DNA of 64,000 bases. It comes from Adiantum capillus-veneris. Taxonomy: Eukaryota > Streptophyta > Polypodiopsida > Polypodiales > Pteridaceae. The notes below the pieces were generated by a model that did no database searches, was not told where the DNA came from, and saw nothing but the letters and a program-made list of their open reading frames with translations. Shown here piece by piece: positions 1 to 10,304 of the stretch; position 1 is the stretch's first letter, and every line of letters begins with the position of its first letter. Both the position numbers and the translations under genes were made by a program. Location of the stretch: assembly GCA_014529385.2 (NCBI GenBank), contig CM043968.1:21755484-21819483 (forward strand), in the 5' to 3' direction.

Positions 1-2
1 AA

Positions 3-1054
3 AAGGCAAGAAAGAGGACACCCTCTTCTTCATCTTCTTCATCTTCTTCCTCTTATGAAAACTATGGTGAAGATGACAAAGATCAAGACAAGAAAAAGGC
101 GAGAAAGAGGTCACCCTCTTCTCCACCTTCTTCAAATTCTTCACCCTCTGAAGAAAGTGATGGTGCAACCTTTGAACCATCAAAAAGAAGAGGCCATAGG
201 AAATCCTATGCCGCATGGAAGAGGTCGTCCAAGTTGAAGAAATTCAAAGAGGGAGGGAAGAGCATCTCTTTCCTTACCTATGATGGTACCTTTGGTGCTA
301 CGGACAAGGTCTTGGCCTTTATCCAGCAATTCGATGCGGCGTTTGGAGATGAGGGCTTCACGGAGTCCTCTAAGCTACGCCATGTAGCTATGCACTTTCA
401 AAAGTCCGCCAGACAATGGTGGTCTAGCCTACGAGCCAATGGTGAAGCTCCACGAACATGGAAGGCTTTAAGAGCTTCCATTATGAAGCAATTTTTGGCC
501 ACCGATGCCAAAGACAAAGTACTCACCGAATGGCGAAGCTTAAAGCTCTCTCCCAATGAATCCATCCACAAATATGTAGACAACTTTGGGACCTACAACT
601 CAAAGCCACTGTCTTCAAAAGGTTGGATTTTGGAGAGCAAAAGCAACAATTTTGTGCGGGATTAACCGAAGAAATGGCGGAGTATGTCAACTCCCAAAGG
701 CCACGTACCATATCGGCGGTAATACACTACACTATGGTCGCCTCTCGAATAAATTTCCAAACGGGGGCAAAAAGAAATAATAAGCCCCCGGAAAACAAGG
801 GTTCCAATGAGCCTAAGGGGAAGGACAATGTCCAAAAGTCTCCTAAGGGCAACTCCAACAAAGCTAAAGAAAAGGGAGTTTACAAAGGTAAGAATAAACT
901 CTCTCCTGAAGAGCTTGAGCGTTATCGAAAGGATAACTGGTGTTTCAAGTGCGGCAAACAAGGGCATGCGTACCGCGCTTGTCCCCAAAAGAACAACCGC
1001 CAAGATCCTCCTAGAGCTTCCTTGGTTGAAATCCAAGAGGAGGAGACTCACTAA
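3..1054 (+). pseudogene. RE1 gag, frameshifted, with CCHC zinc knuckle
   Basis: The frame is open from the left edge. It begins with a Lys/Arg- and Ser-rich low-complexity stretch (about 75 codons), followed by a retrotransposon gag core with AMHFQKSARQWW and a downstream EWRSLKLSPNESI segment. A single-base shift near 585-590 moves the coding frame, so the first frame stops at 665 and the continuation is open to 1054. The C-terminal part is basic and carries one nucleic-acid-binding knuckle CFKCGKQGHAYRAC (C-X2-C-X4-H-X4-C) at about 950-1000. Gag would form the particle and bind element RNA. The Met codon at 234 is internal; the true start is left of the window. Confidence 0.85.
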
Positions 1055-1099
1055 ACTCACCACAAAGGATCTCCTCTATGCCATGCTTGGGGAAAGGTA

Positions 1100-1639
1100 A
1101 GAGAACATGATGCTTTTATTCTCTTTGACCCTGGTTCTACTCACAATTTTATATCTATGGAGTTAGCCACCAAGCTAGGCATACAATCCTACGAGATGGG
1201 AGATGTCCTACCCGTAGACAGTGCCTTCAAGGGGCAAGAAGCTTCAGTCACTCCCTTAATTGGGAAATTGAGGCTTCATGTCCAAGGCTATGTGGACAAA
1301 GAGGACTTCTTTATCTCTCCTCTCAAGCATGAGGATGTAATCCTAGGGGCACCATGGTTTGACTGCCTGGCTGCCGATGTTAAATTTCCTGAAAGGAGAA
1401 TCTCCTTTAAGTTCAGGGAAAAAGACATGTATATAGATGCTAAGGAAATGGGTAACACCATCCCCATTGTACATACACCAGCTTTCAACAAGTCAATAAA
1501 GAGCTCTATTTCCGTGTACATGATTTTTGTTAAAGATTCTCAAAATGAACCTAATGCTTTAACAAACGAAAATAAAAGCAACCAAAAGGAATTAAGAGTT
1601 ATCCAATTTTCTCAAGGGGTTTCAAGATGTTTTTATTGA
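1100..1639 (+). pseudogene. RE1 aspartic protease region
   Basis: The frame reads LFDPGSTHNFIS just before 1157, the retropepsin active-site loop in the DPG form that occurs in plant chromoviruses, followed by a beta-rich domain and the flap-side motif VILGAPWF near residue 60 of the open stretch. The domain would cleave the Gag-Pol polyprotein. It is separated from gag by a stop and shift around 1054-1100 and from the polymerase by a break at 1639-1764. It is probably inactive through loss of polyprotein continuity, although the catalytic Asp is present. Confidence 0.75.
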
Positions 1640-1763
1640 CGACATCCCTTGTGAGCTACCTCCTAAACGAGGTAATGATGACCATGCAATTGAACTTCTT
1701 CCAGGAAGTTCACCGCCTAATAAACCTCCTTATAGAGTTTCTCAAGCTCAACAAGAGGAGATT

Positions 1764-2560
1764 ATGCGGCAAGTGCATGAGTTAGTTGAGAAGGGCATGG
1801 TTAGGCCTAGCTCATCTCCATTTTGCTCACCTGTGCTATTAGTGCAAAAGAAAGACGGTACATATTGTATGTGTGTCGTCTATAGAGCACTAAATAGGAT
1901 CACTATCAAGAATAGGTTTCCCGTTCCACGGGTAGAAGACCTATTTGATAAGCTACAAGGATCGACCTACTTCAGTAGGGTTGACCTAAAGAGTGGCTAT
2001 CATCAAATAAGGATAGTTGATCAAGACATTGTAAAGACTGCGTTTCGCACTACATTTGGTCTTTACGAATACATTGTCATGCCTTTTGGCTTGACCAATG
2101 CACCAGCCACATTCAACCGCTTGATGGAGAAGTTGTTCAGGCCTCATCGAACCTTCACTGGAGTGTTCTTTGATGATATTATCATCTACTCTAATTCATT
2201 GGAGGAACACAAGCAACACCTCCAGGTAATATTTCAAGTTTTAAGAGAGAATAAACTTTATGTTAATCGAAAGAAAAGTGAATTTTTCTTGCAAGAGATT
2301 CAGTATTTAGGTCACATTATCTCTCAAGATGGCATCCAAATGGATCCATCCAAGTTAGAGGTAATAAAAGGATGGCCTAAACCAAGGAATCTTCATGAAC
2401 TAAGAAGCTTTATAGGTATGTGTGCATACTATAGACGCTTCATAGAAAAGTTCTCACAAATTGCGGGACCATTACATGACCTAACAAAGAAAAGCGTTAG
2501 GTATACATGGTCTGCTAAGGCCCAACAATGCTTTTGAAAAGCTTAAAAAAAAGCTTATCT
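1764..2560 (+). pseudogene. RE1 reverse transcriptase
   Basis: The open stretch of about 257 codons contains the ordered RT blocks: SPVLLVQKKDGTY, FSRVDLKSGYHQI with the first catalytic Asp, VMPFGLTNAPATF, and GVFFDDIIIYS in which FFDD is the catalytic [FY]xDD box. The thumb and connection follow, with YLGHIISQDGI, and the frame ends at a stop at 2535-2537 just before the RNase H. All three catalytic aspartates are present. Upstream, primer-grip-proximal sequence (1640-1763) reads in another frame, so the N-terminus is decayed. Confidence 0.9.
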
Positions 2561-2568
2561 CTCAACCT

Positions 2569-3232
2569 GTGCTTACACTACCGGATCTCTCAAAACCATT
2601 TGAGGTCCAATGTGATGCTTGTGGTGATTGCCTTGGAGCTGTTTTGCTCCAAGAAGGGCACGCCATAGGCTATGAGAGCCGAAGGCTCGACCCTGTTGAG
2701 CAAGCTCTAGGCATATACGAAAAGGAACTCCTTGTAGTTCTACATGCCTTAGACTCATGGAAGCACTATTTATTGGGGACTCCTTTCATTCTGCGAACGG
2801 ATCACCAAAGTCTTAAGTACTTCATGACGCAGACCAAGCTCTCTGACAAACAAATGAGGTGGGCAAATTTCCTTTCGCAATTTCATTTTCATATTGCTCA
2901 CATTGCTGGCAAGCATAATCAAGTAGCCGATGCACTCTCAAGACGGCCGAGAGTGAATGCGGTTTCCATAGCAACTCACAATGATCTATCTTCAATGATA
3001 GATGAGTATGCTATTGATCCCGATTTTAGAGATGTGATTTCAGCCCTTACATTAGGGAAGAAAGAAGAACCATTTACTTTACAAGATGGTTATCTTCTCT
3101 ATGGCAATAGACTATGCGTTACTAACTCCCTGCGTGAGAAAGTAATGTATGAATCTCATGCTCCCCCGTATGCGGGGCATAGAGGGATTCAGTCTACCTT
3201 AAATGGAGTTGAAACATATTTCTATTGCCTAC
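2569..3232 (+). pseudogene. RE1 RNase H and start of integrase zinc-binding domain
   Basis: The sequence FEVQCDACGDCLGAVLLQ supplies the first RNase H Asp; YEKELLVVLHALDSWKHYL supplies the Glu; LRTDHQSLKYF supplies the next Asp; and HIAGKHNQVADALSRR closes the domain. It would remove template RNA during cDNA synthesis. After about residue 130 comes a linker and then the paired histidines of the integrase HHCC domain (ESHAPPYAGHRG). The frame ends at 3235-3237, and the cysteines of the zinc finger are read from the overlapping next frame, so a shift lies near 3230. Confidence 0.85.
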
Positions 3233-3772
3233 CATGAAAGTGAACATACAAGAGTATGTTTCCAAATGTGTGTATGTCAAAAGACAAAATTTGATAGAGG
3301 GAAGCAACCTGGATTGCTTCAACCCTTGCCAATCCCTAATTCACCATGGGAGAGCATATCCATGGATTTTATCTTTGGATTGCCTAAGTCTATCCATGGG
3401 AATATGGGAATATGGACGATAATAGACAGGTTCAGTAAACAAGCTCATTTTATACCTGTCAAAAAGACTATCAAAGCCCATCAAATGGTAACCCTCTTCA
3501 TTTCACAAATTTTCAAATACCATGGCTTGCCAATGTCCATAGTGTCGGATAGAGATCCTAGAATGACCAGTAATTTCTGGAAGGGTCTCTTTGAGAATTT
3601 AGGGACAAGGAGTATAGCCGAGTATAGCCGAGACCTACAAGAATCTTTTCAAAAGATTGAAGATGCTATCTCTATCTCACAGCAAAGGCAAAAGGCAGCT
3701 GCTGACAAGCACAGAAGAGCCCAAGCCTATAAAGAAAACGATTGGGTCTTGTTAAAGTTTCCCAAGGCTTGA
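3203..3772 (+). pseudogene. RE1 integrase with deleted catalytic core end
   Basis: The zinc-binding cysteines (CVCQKTKF), the first catalytic Asp (SISMDFIFGLP) and the second (IVSDRDPRMTSNFW) are readable. Directly after LFENLGT the sequence jumps to a charged C-terminal helix region, without the stretch that carries the third catalytic residue, the Glu of the DDE triad. By comparison with the family about 100 residues are missing. The join at 3611-3630 consists of the 10-mer agtatagccg twice in tandem, which looks like repair at a deletion. Strand transfer by this protein should be impossible. Downstream the frame stops at 3772. Confidence 0.85.
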
Positions 3773-3877
3773 TTAAGGCACACGACGGGCAAGAATCCTA
3801 CGGGCCACCAAAAGTACTATGCTAAACTAGAAAAAAGGTACTATGGTCCCTTCCAGATTCTTAGGCCAATCAATGAC

Positions 3878-4195
3878 ATGGCCTATCAACTGAAGTTTCC
3901 CAATCATTGGCTCATACACAATGCTTTTCATGTGAGCCTATTAAAGCCTTACAAAGGAGAGCCACCTCAAGAACCAACTATTGAAGACCCACCGGAGATC
4001 GAGGACCAAGAGGAGGTGCTGCAGCCCGAGTCCATTCTTCGACATGAAGACAAGGTATTAAGAGGCGGTAAGACTATCCGACGATATCTTATTAAATTTA
4101 AAAATTATCATTTTGAAGATGCTAGATGGATGCAAGGCATACAATTAAAGGATAACCTAAACCTTGTCAATGCTTACAATGCTTCCCAAGAGTAA
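3878..4195 (+). pseudogene. RE1 integrase tail with chromodomain
   Basis: MAYQLKFPNHWLIHNAFHVSLLKPY is the C-terminal integrase beta region typical of plant chromoviruses, followed after an acidic linker by a chromodomain-like segment (EEVLQPESIL, then RRYLIKFKNYHFEDARW and a closing helix). In chromoviruses this domain guides insertion to particular chromatin. One expected aromatic-cage Trp position (usually W after NY) is His in this copy (KNYHFEDARW), so binding may be impaired. About 100 bases between 3773 and 3877 are in another frame. The ORF ends at a TAA at 4193-4195. Confidence 0.8.
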
Positions 4196-4551
4196 GCAAA
4201 TGTACAAAATGTTAAAAATGAACAAAATTTTTGTCTTATAAGAATCTCTTTTTCTTTATTTGTGCACAAAAATGAAGTAGTATGCATGCTTAGATCAATT
4301 TTGTGGAGACGACGTCTCCCAAACACCAAGTAGAGCTTGTCACTCTACTATGGAAGACTGATAGGACTGATGTGCAGACATGCTTGCGGCAGCCTCAGGC
4401 TCTCAAGCGCCAAATGGACTAGTCATCCATTATGGAATGATGTCGTAGGGTAACATAGGGATCCTCTACCCGCTAAGAAAAGGACTCATGAACATGCTTT
4501 ATCTTCTCTACACCATAGTCGAGGACGACTATGATTTCAAGAGAGAGGTAA
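4196..4551 (+). promoter_or_regulatory. RE1 3' untranslated region with polypurine tract
   Basis: No coding signal. It contains a perfect short palindrome GGAGACGACGTCTCC at about 4302-4316 and ends in a purine-rich stretch (caagagagaggta, about 4538-4550), immediately upstream of a TG dinucleotide. That is the expected position of the polypurine tract that primes plus-strand DNA. Confidence 0.55.
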
Positions 4552-6123
4552 TGTCATAATAATCAATATATAATTCTCCTAAATGACTTTCTCATATTAA
4601 ACTGATCATTTAATGTGGGGAAGGCTAGGGGAGAAAAAGCTAGAATATTGGTTAAGCTAGCAGACCGGCCACACTAGGGATCCAAAGGAGGAAAAATAGG
4701 GATCCAAAGGGGGGGCCATCTGCAAAAGAGCCATGTGCAACAATGGGCTAAAAAGACCCTAAGGTTCAGCCCATTAAGACTTCCAAAATGCTAAGGTTCC
4801 AAAATTCAAAGGTTGTGTCCAAAAGGTCAACCCTAGGGAAAATTGGATGCTTAGTGTGTGTACAAAAGTCTTCTTCAAAGCCTACAAAGGAGGGGGCGAG
4901 CCCATTTAGTAGGGGATGAGAGAGAAAGCCACACACACACACACACACACACAGGCTCCCTTTACCCAAAGGGAATTAGGGACACATGTCAGCTCCCTAG
5001 GCCAGATGCCCACAAGGTGTGCCCAATTCCTATTGGAAGACCCTTGAAGTGGACCAATGAGAATTAAGCTAGATTAAATCTAGTTTAATTAATTTAAAAA
5101 CATTTAATAAAAGAAACCAATGAGAATTAAGTCTCCTAGAAGACCATTGGGCAGTCTCCCAAGGGGTCCAATGAGCATTCAGGAGCCCAATGGCTTGCCT
5201 GATTCCTATTGGCCAGGAGGCAAAGGGGTCCAATGAGAGTTTAGTTTAATTATTTAATTACCTAAAGCTCTCACAAAAGGGGAAAGGGGGACACATGTTA
5301 GAAGGCTATCACTTATGCTGCTTAACACCCATTGGCTTGACTTGGGGAGGTCCAATGAGGCAAAAGCCAGACCAATTTAGCAGGAAGGGCTCGCCCAAGA
5401 GAGAGGGGGGGGGGGCTGATTTTTGCTTGGTATTGACACACACACACACTCACACTTAACCATGTGTGAAGAAAGAATACTCTATCTCCTCCCAAGCTTT
5501 AATGGAGAGCTCATCACCTACTCCAAGCTTGTGAGATAGAAGCCTACATCAACACTCTCTTGGCATGTGGATGCAAATCCAACCAAGAGCCAAGCTTCAA
5601 TGCATTCTCATCTTCTCTACCAAGCTAATTACTAAGCTAAGCTATGCTAATATGAGTGATTATGTGAGGAGATGTACATCTTTCTCGTAAGATACTCCTT
5701 CTTCCTCTCAATCTACTCTCATACCCTGCTAGCTCTCACCATCTTCGAAGGTGTGTGAGGTCTTGGGTCTGAGAACGGGGATAATTCAAGTTGTGTTTGA
5801 TTAAGTGTTTTGCTTAGTGCATGAAGCTTCCATCTTCATTGCACTATCTAGTCTTGAAGGAACACAAAGAATTGTATTGTACAATGTCTCTCTTGATGGG
5901 AGAAACCATAATACAAAGCCTTTTGGAGGGGGGACCGGCTCCATGCAAATCCGGTCCTCAACTATTGTCAATAGCTTAATTTCTCTCTTTTGAAAGTATT
6001 GTTGATGCTATCTAACTAGGTGTTATGCTTTTTGTTGCTCTCTCCACCCAAGCACTCTTGTAATTCTCATTAGGAATCTATTCTAATGAAATTCCCACTA
6101 TGTTCATGCTAATTTCCGCTACA
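4552..6123 (+). repeat. RE1 3' LTR
   Basis: Begins TGTCATAAT after the polypurine tract and runs about 1.57 kb to a CA near 6123. It contains an (AC)n tract at 4930-4953, a second short AC run near 5436-5448, and an A/T-rich core around 5075-5110. The 5' partner is outside the window, so the end is set by where homology to the RE2 spacer begins. No convincing host coding sequence is present; small ORFs here look accidental. Confidence 0.6.
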
Positions 6124-7338
6124 CATAAGTTATTAGGCCATTAAATGTTACACCATAGCTACAAAGATGTGTATTGAACCTTGATAGAGGAATTTGATTC
6201 TGCTATGTTAGTAGGGTCAGAACTTCCAGCCTGGCTAGGTAAACGAAAGGAGTTATAGATTTGTGGGGCATCCAATTGTGGAAGCCTAAAACGAGAAGAA
6301 TGTATTCTTGAAAGAGTTATTGAGAATACGGAATACATTTTGGAAACTTCTCCAAAAGAGTCCTTAGAACCTTTAGAATCAATACATATTCTAGCAACAT
6401 TGGAGTGTGTGATGTTACAAAGGAACTAACGACTATTTTTGTGACCAGGACGGTTATGATGTGGCTCTATACTCATGGTTGATTTTATAGACAATGATAA
6501 GGATAAACCAATCTTAGGACAACCAAGAAAAACTTAACACAAGGAGGAGGTGGATGGGGAGTTGTTCTACGATTCTCCAGAGCATCTTGAACAAGATCAT
6601 GATGCAAATAATGAATGCTCTCACAACCCTAACTAGCAAGAGGAAATGATATCGGACGTAAGATTTTATGATTCTCCAAATCAAAAACCTAGACATCAAG
6701 CACACTAAAGGAAAAAGAAGGCAGCACACAAAGCAAGAGATAACCCAATACCAAAAATGAGCAACAAAAACGGAAGTTTTATCTCTGGTAAAGGCTGAAG
6801 ACTGCATTTAAAAAAAATCAGGCCAATTCTCTCAAGATCGAGACTCTAGGAAAAAAGATAGTGCTAGGGATGTGAGAAAACAAGCTCATAAGTTGAGCCC
6901 GGAACCTAGTTTATAATTTTTTTTTTAAAAAGGACCGAACAAAATAGGAGAATCGAAGTGGAAAAAAGTTGAGCATAAGAAGAAGTACCAAGAGATCAAG
7001 AAAACTGTGTGGGAAGTATGGACAACTGAAACAAAAAAAGAACAAGATGAAAAAGACAAAAGCAAAAACAATGTGAGTGTACCTTCCCATTACATGAAGT
7101 TCACTATTCAAGACCGGAAGATAGTATTGACATAGCCCATACGAGAATGTGGGACAAGGAGTCATATAACGGACCGGAGGATGTAAGGAAGATAGACCTA
7201 GGAAGAACTGCAACCCGTCTATATAACAACCAATTTGAGTTAAGAAGATGCAGAGGAGCTTGTAAACCTTCTTCGAGAATATAAATGTGTGTTTGCATGG
7301 TCTTATAAAAATTTAAAAGGAGTGGATCCTACAATATG
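6124..7338 (+). pseudogene. RE2 protease-RT spacer and RT N-terminus (left half)
   Basis: Despite stops, three-frame reading matches the minus-strand RE6 spacer at 59511-60215: HHSYKDV, IEEFD, a CGAS segment, SLEPLES and FCDQDGYD, against NHSYRDV, VEDFD, CGAS, ALEPLEW and FCDENGYD. After a degenerate acidic stretch (6540-7040) the sequence enters the start of a Ty3/gypsy RT around 7240-7333 (LLREYKCVFAWSYKNLKGVD). The reading frame is then cut by RE3 and resumes at 12489. Gag and protease of RE2 must lie left of RE1, outside the window, or be lost. The region is non-functional. Confidence 0.7.
7334..7338 (+). other. Target site duplication of RE3 (left copy, ATATG)
   Basis: The five bases ATATG immediately before the TG of the 5' LTR recur immediately after the CA of the 3' LTR at 12489-12493. 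Removing RE3 plus one copy rejoins the RE2 RT codons in frame. Confidence 0.93.
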
Positions 7339-7816
7339 TGTTATAGAATTGATATTTTATTATTTATTACAGCTGACAGGTAGAAAAGACTAGACCTAGC
7401 TTGGCCTATGCGAATGGATATGTATATCATGTACATTTTATTATTCAAGTTCTCTTTTATGAGCTTTGGCCATTTATGACCGGCCGGCCAGTTTGTAACC
7501 AATTTGACCATTCAAGAAATCTATATAACAAATACGTGCAAGAGGGAAATGGTACGGGGGGAGATTGCACCCAGTGTCTGTGTACTTCTTCTCCCCTCTC
7601 CCCTCTTCTCTCTCGCCGTGCCGGCATAGCACTTCGCTCTAGGAGGTGCGCGTGCACGTGCTCTTTCCCTCTCTTCCGCTCTACGTCTCTCGTTGTTCGC
7701 GTATACCTTCGATTACGAGTTCGTGGATGTGCCAGGTATACAGATTTGTTGATTTATGGCTTGCTATGTGCTATTTCGAGTATTCTGCAGGGCTTTCCGC
7801 GCTCTCGACTGTAGCA
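7339..7816 (+). repeat. RE3 5' LTR
   Basis: Starts TGTTATAGAATTG and ends CTGTAGCA, aligned over its length with 12002-12488. A TATA-box candidate ctatataaca lies at 7521-7530 and is conserved in the other LTR. A long ORF across it (7401-7814) is also seen in the other LTR, but this only reflects the LTR duplication and has no recognisable domain. It lacks a short insertion (around tcactcttgc) present near 12215 in the 3' LTR. Confidence 0.93.
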
Positions 7817-7817
7817 G

Positions 7818-7829
7818 TGGTATCAGAGC
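7818..7829 (+). promoter_or_regulatory. RE3 primer-binding site, initiator tRNA-Met type
   Basis: TGGTATCAGAGC, one base after the 5' LTR, is the usual plant sequence complementary to the 3' end of initiator tRNA-Met. It primes minus-strand cDNA. Confidence 0.93.
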
Positions 7830-9300
7830 TTTGGCTACATTACTAGAAATACAATCACAACTATGGAGAGCTCGATTATAAACAAGAAACATAGCCAAGC
7901 TAAGTCTTCTTTCTTCTGTATGCGGACTTGCTTTATTTTTTTTCCTTTCTTGCTTGATATTATCTATCTCTGTAGATAAATCTAAGCGAAATTATATGTT
8001 TACATTTTTATAGAGTAGAAAACAATAAGAGAGCTCTATAACGGTGAAAGAGAGACAAAATATTAACAACAATAGCAGTTTGATTAGAGTTTAGTAAGTT
8101 AGATTAGCATGGAAAGTAGAAGAAGGCTTATTGAAGAAAGAACTGAATTGAGATGTGTTAGTATAATTTGATGAAACCGAGTAGGTTGGCATGACTTTGG
8201 ACTCATTACTTTACTAAGAATCTTAAGAGATTCCAATAATTGTGAATGACTCGGAAAAAAAGGGAGGTGGGGGAGTCACCAAATGGCAAGCAAGACGAGG
8301 AGGGTTGGAGAGAGCGTCGTGTGAGGGAGGCAGAGGTAGCAAAGCAACTGCATGTTGTTGCTCTCCTGCCCTTGGCAGATATTGCCCAAGGCAAGTAGAG
8401 GTGCTTAAAGTAAGATAAAACAATCTATTTCATTTTAATTTTTTTCTTTCACTATGACCAGCATAAGTTGTCTCTAAAATAGCATAGCGAGCTGACGACA
8501 GCCATGGCAGCCTTGCCGGTCTCCCTAAAAGAAAAAATAAAATAAAAAATGAATGGCCCACCTCTGTTAGACACCATTACAATTGCCCAACAATATATAA
8601 TCCATACTCCCATCAGCGCTGTTGTCTACAGTTTGTCCCCAAACTTCCTCCTCCTCCTACCCCTGGCTCCACATAATACCCTTGCGGGTTCCCTTTAATA
8701 GCAGACCTACAAAGACCACCAACACAACACCGGCAACGTCACCGGTGTCTGCCATCCGACAACATTCGCAATCTATAGGGGTACTCCATGCATAGGTACT
8801 ACCCACACCAACTCCACTCCTGCACGGCAGTGTCCACTCTCCCTTTCGCATGCGTAGCTACTCGCATGCACCCTTCCTTTTTGGACTCACCAACTAGCAC
8901 TCATGGTGCGACACTAACGACGACCACAAGCTTGTGCAGCTGCACTGTGTCTTTTTTTTTTTTGCATGGCGGCCTCCTCAATGGCTCACATGCGTTATCA
9001 CAGTTAAGAGCGGCTGTCACCGGGTTTTTTTTTCTTTCCCTCTTCCGCCACTCATCAAACCCATCATCACAGCTATCTTCATGCTGTGCTCGCCTCTCCT
9101 CTCCTTTCTACCTACTGCCAAGTTAGGTGCAGCCTTTTGAGGTTGGGAAGCCTTTTTGCCAAAGGCCGGAAGCTTCTGCAATCGTTCCATCTCTCTCTCC
9201 TCAGCCGCCAAGAACTCTTTACCTCTCTCTCTGGCTGCCAACCGCCATTGTGACCCACTACCTTCAGTACAGCTGCATGCTTGACACACACCAACTTAGT
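7830..9300 (+). other. RE3 interior, no recognised gene
   Basis: A/T-rich leader to about 8200, then a more G+C-balanced stretch (8470-9290) with many short overlapping ORFs on both strands, but none with a domain or consistent frame. I see no gag motif or zinc knuckle. It may be captured or degraded host sequence. Confidence 0.5.
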
Positions 9301-9303
9301 TGA

Positions 9304-9308
<5 letters not shown>

Positions 9309-9364
<56 letters not shown>
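9309..9364 (+). repeat. (TG)n microsatellite
   Basis: About 28 uninterrupted TG units, followed by a short CA run at about 9418-9433. Cys/Val and His/Thr repeat ORFs here are artefacts of the dinucleotide repeat. Confidence 0.97.
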
Positions 9365-9368
<4 letters not shown>

Positions 9369-9465
9369 ATGCTAACACACACTTTTCTCTCTTTAGCTGG
9401 CAGCCACACCAGCGGCTACACACACACACACACTCAAGCTGGACACTTTTTTTTTTTAGGGTATA

Positions 9466-10304
9466 ATTTTTCAAATAGATCGCCGTTTGCGAGAGATCTT
9501 CCCATCTTAGAAAAGCAATGTCAATTTCACCTTTGGTATCTGCTGCTTTCAGTGCTGCTTCATCTCCATAAAAACTGATAGAAAACTGCTAAGGCCCTCT
9601 TACACAACATTATAGCTCCTCAAAATATTATAGAACTTCTTTAGCATTCTGACCTCCTTCTTGGAAAGCTTTAGTTGCTTGAATGTGCAAGGCTTTGATC
9701 ATCTCGAGCGACTAGTCTTTCCTTCAACTTGACATACTTGACAAAATAAGGGAGTGCTTCTTCAGCCTGTCGTACAAGAGACATTTGAACTACATCTAAT
9801 CAAAACAGCTTGGCTTGCAAACTTTAACTACGGGCAGTCTTCTCTAAGTGCCGTAAAAATCATTTCGAGGTGTTCTACTTGCTTCAAAGACTTCTCAAAC
9901 TCGCCTTTCTTGGATGCTGCTATTTCATACAGGCAACGGCATCCTATAAACTTTGCGATTGTATCTTAATTTGATGCGTCTGAGTATTTCAAATCCTTTT
10001 TGTACATATAACAAAGGCTTTGCTGACTCATTGCGCCACTCTGCAAGTGTGGCACATGTTTCACCTATTCTCTATTATTCTTCAAGAGTAGCAGATGAGC
10101 GAGCAAAGTCTCAAGTGTTTGCAAGGTTCTTGGGTCTGCATCCTTGCCAGAAGCTAGCTTTAGTTTATTTACTATATCCTTGAATGCTTGCAAAGCCTCT
10201 TCAGTTTTGGAACAAGCATCTTGAGCCTCACCAAAGGGTTTTCCCATTGGCTCTCGAGTGAGCTGTTTCATGTGGACTTTTTGGATGTGAAGTAGCCAAG
10301 GCAT
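9466..10304 (-). pseudogene. Captured host-gene-like fragment in RE3, unrecognised helical protein
   Basis: Read on the minus strand there is a long, broken but protein-like signal: an open stretch from 10304 to 10065 (segments KTEEALQAFKDIVNKL and LQTLETLLAHLLLLK), continuing past a TAG into LYEIAASKKGEFEKSL, and then, after frame changes, QAEEALPYFVKYVKLKERLV and KAADTKGEIDIAFLRWEDL near 9500. Composition is that of a soluble alpha-helical protein, not of a retroelement. The antisense orientation relative to RE3 transcription argues for capture of a cellular transcript or gene piece. I cannot name the family. It contains stops and shifts, so it is not functional as it stands. Confidence 0.45.

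Larger units (their letters stand above)
1..6123 (+). mobile_element. RE1: 3' part of a Ty3/gypsy chromovirus
   Basis: The order gag (CCHC knuckle), protease, reverse transcriptase, RNase H, integrase, chromodomain, then an LTR is the Ty3/gypsy chromovirus order. The element runs off the left edge, so its 5' LTR and primer site are not visible. The reading frame is broken in several places and the integrase core has an internal deletion, so this copy cannot encode its own mobility. The 3' LTR appears to start at a TG just after a purine-rich tract and to end near 6123, where protein homology to RE2 begins. RE1 therefore seems to lie inside the protease-RT spacer of RE2. The right boundary is inferred from homology and could be off by tens of bases. 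Confidence 0.85.

Noticed and set aside
7401-7846. ORFs conserved between 7401-7814 and 12064-12378 as a duplicated host gene
   Set aside because: They lie within the two LTRs of RE3 and are similar only because LTRs are copies; no domain.
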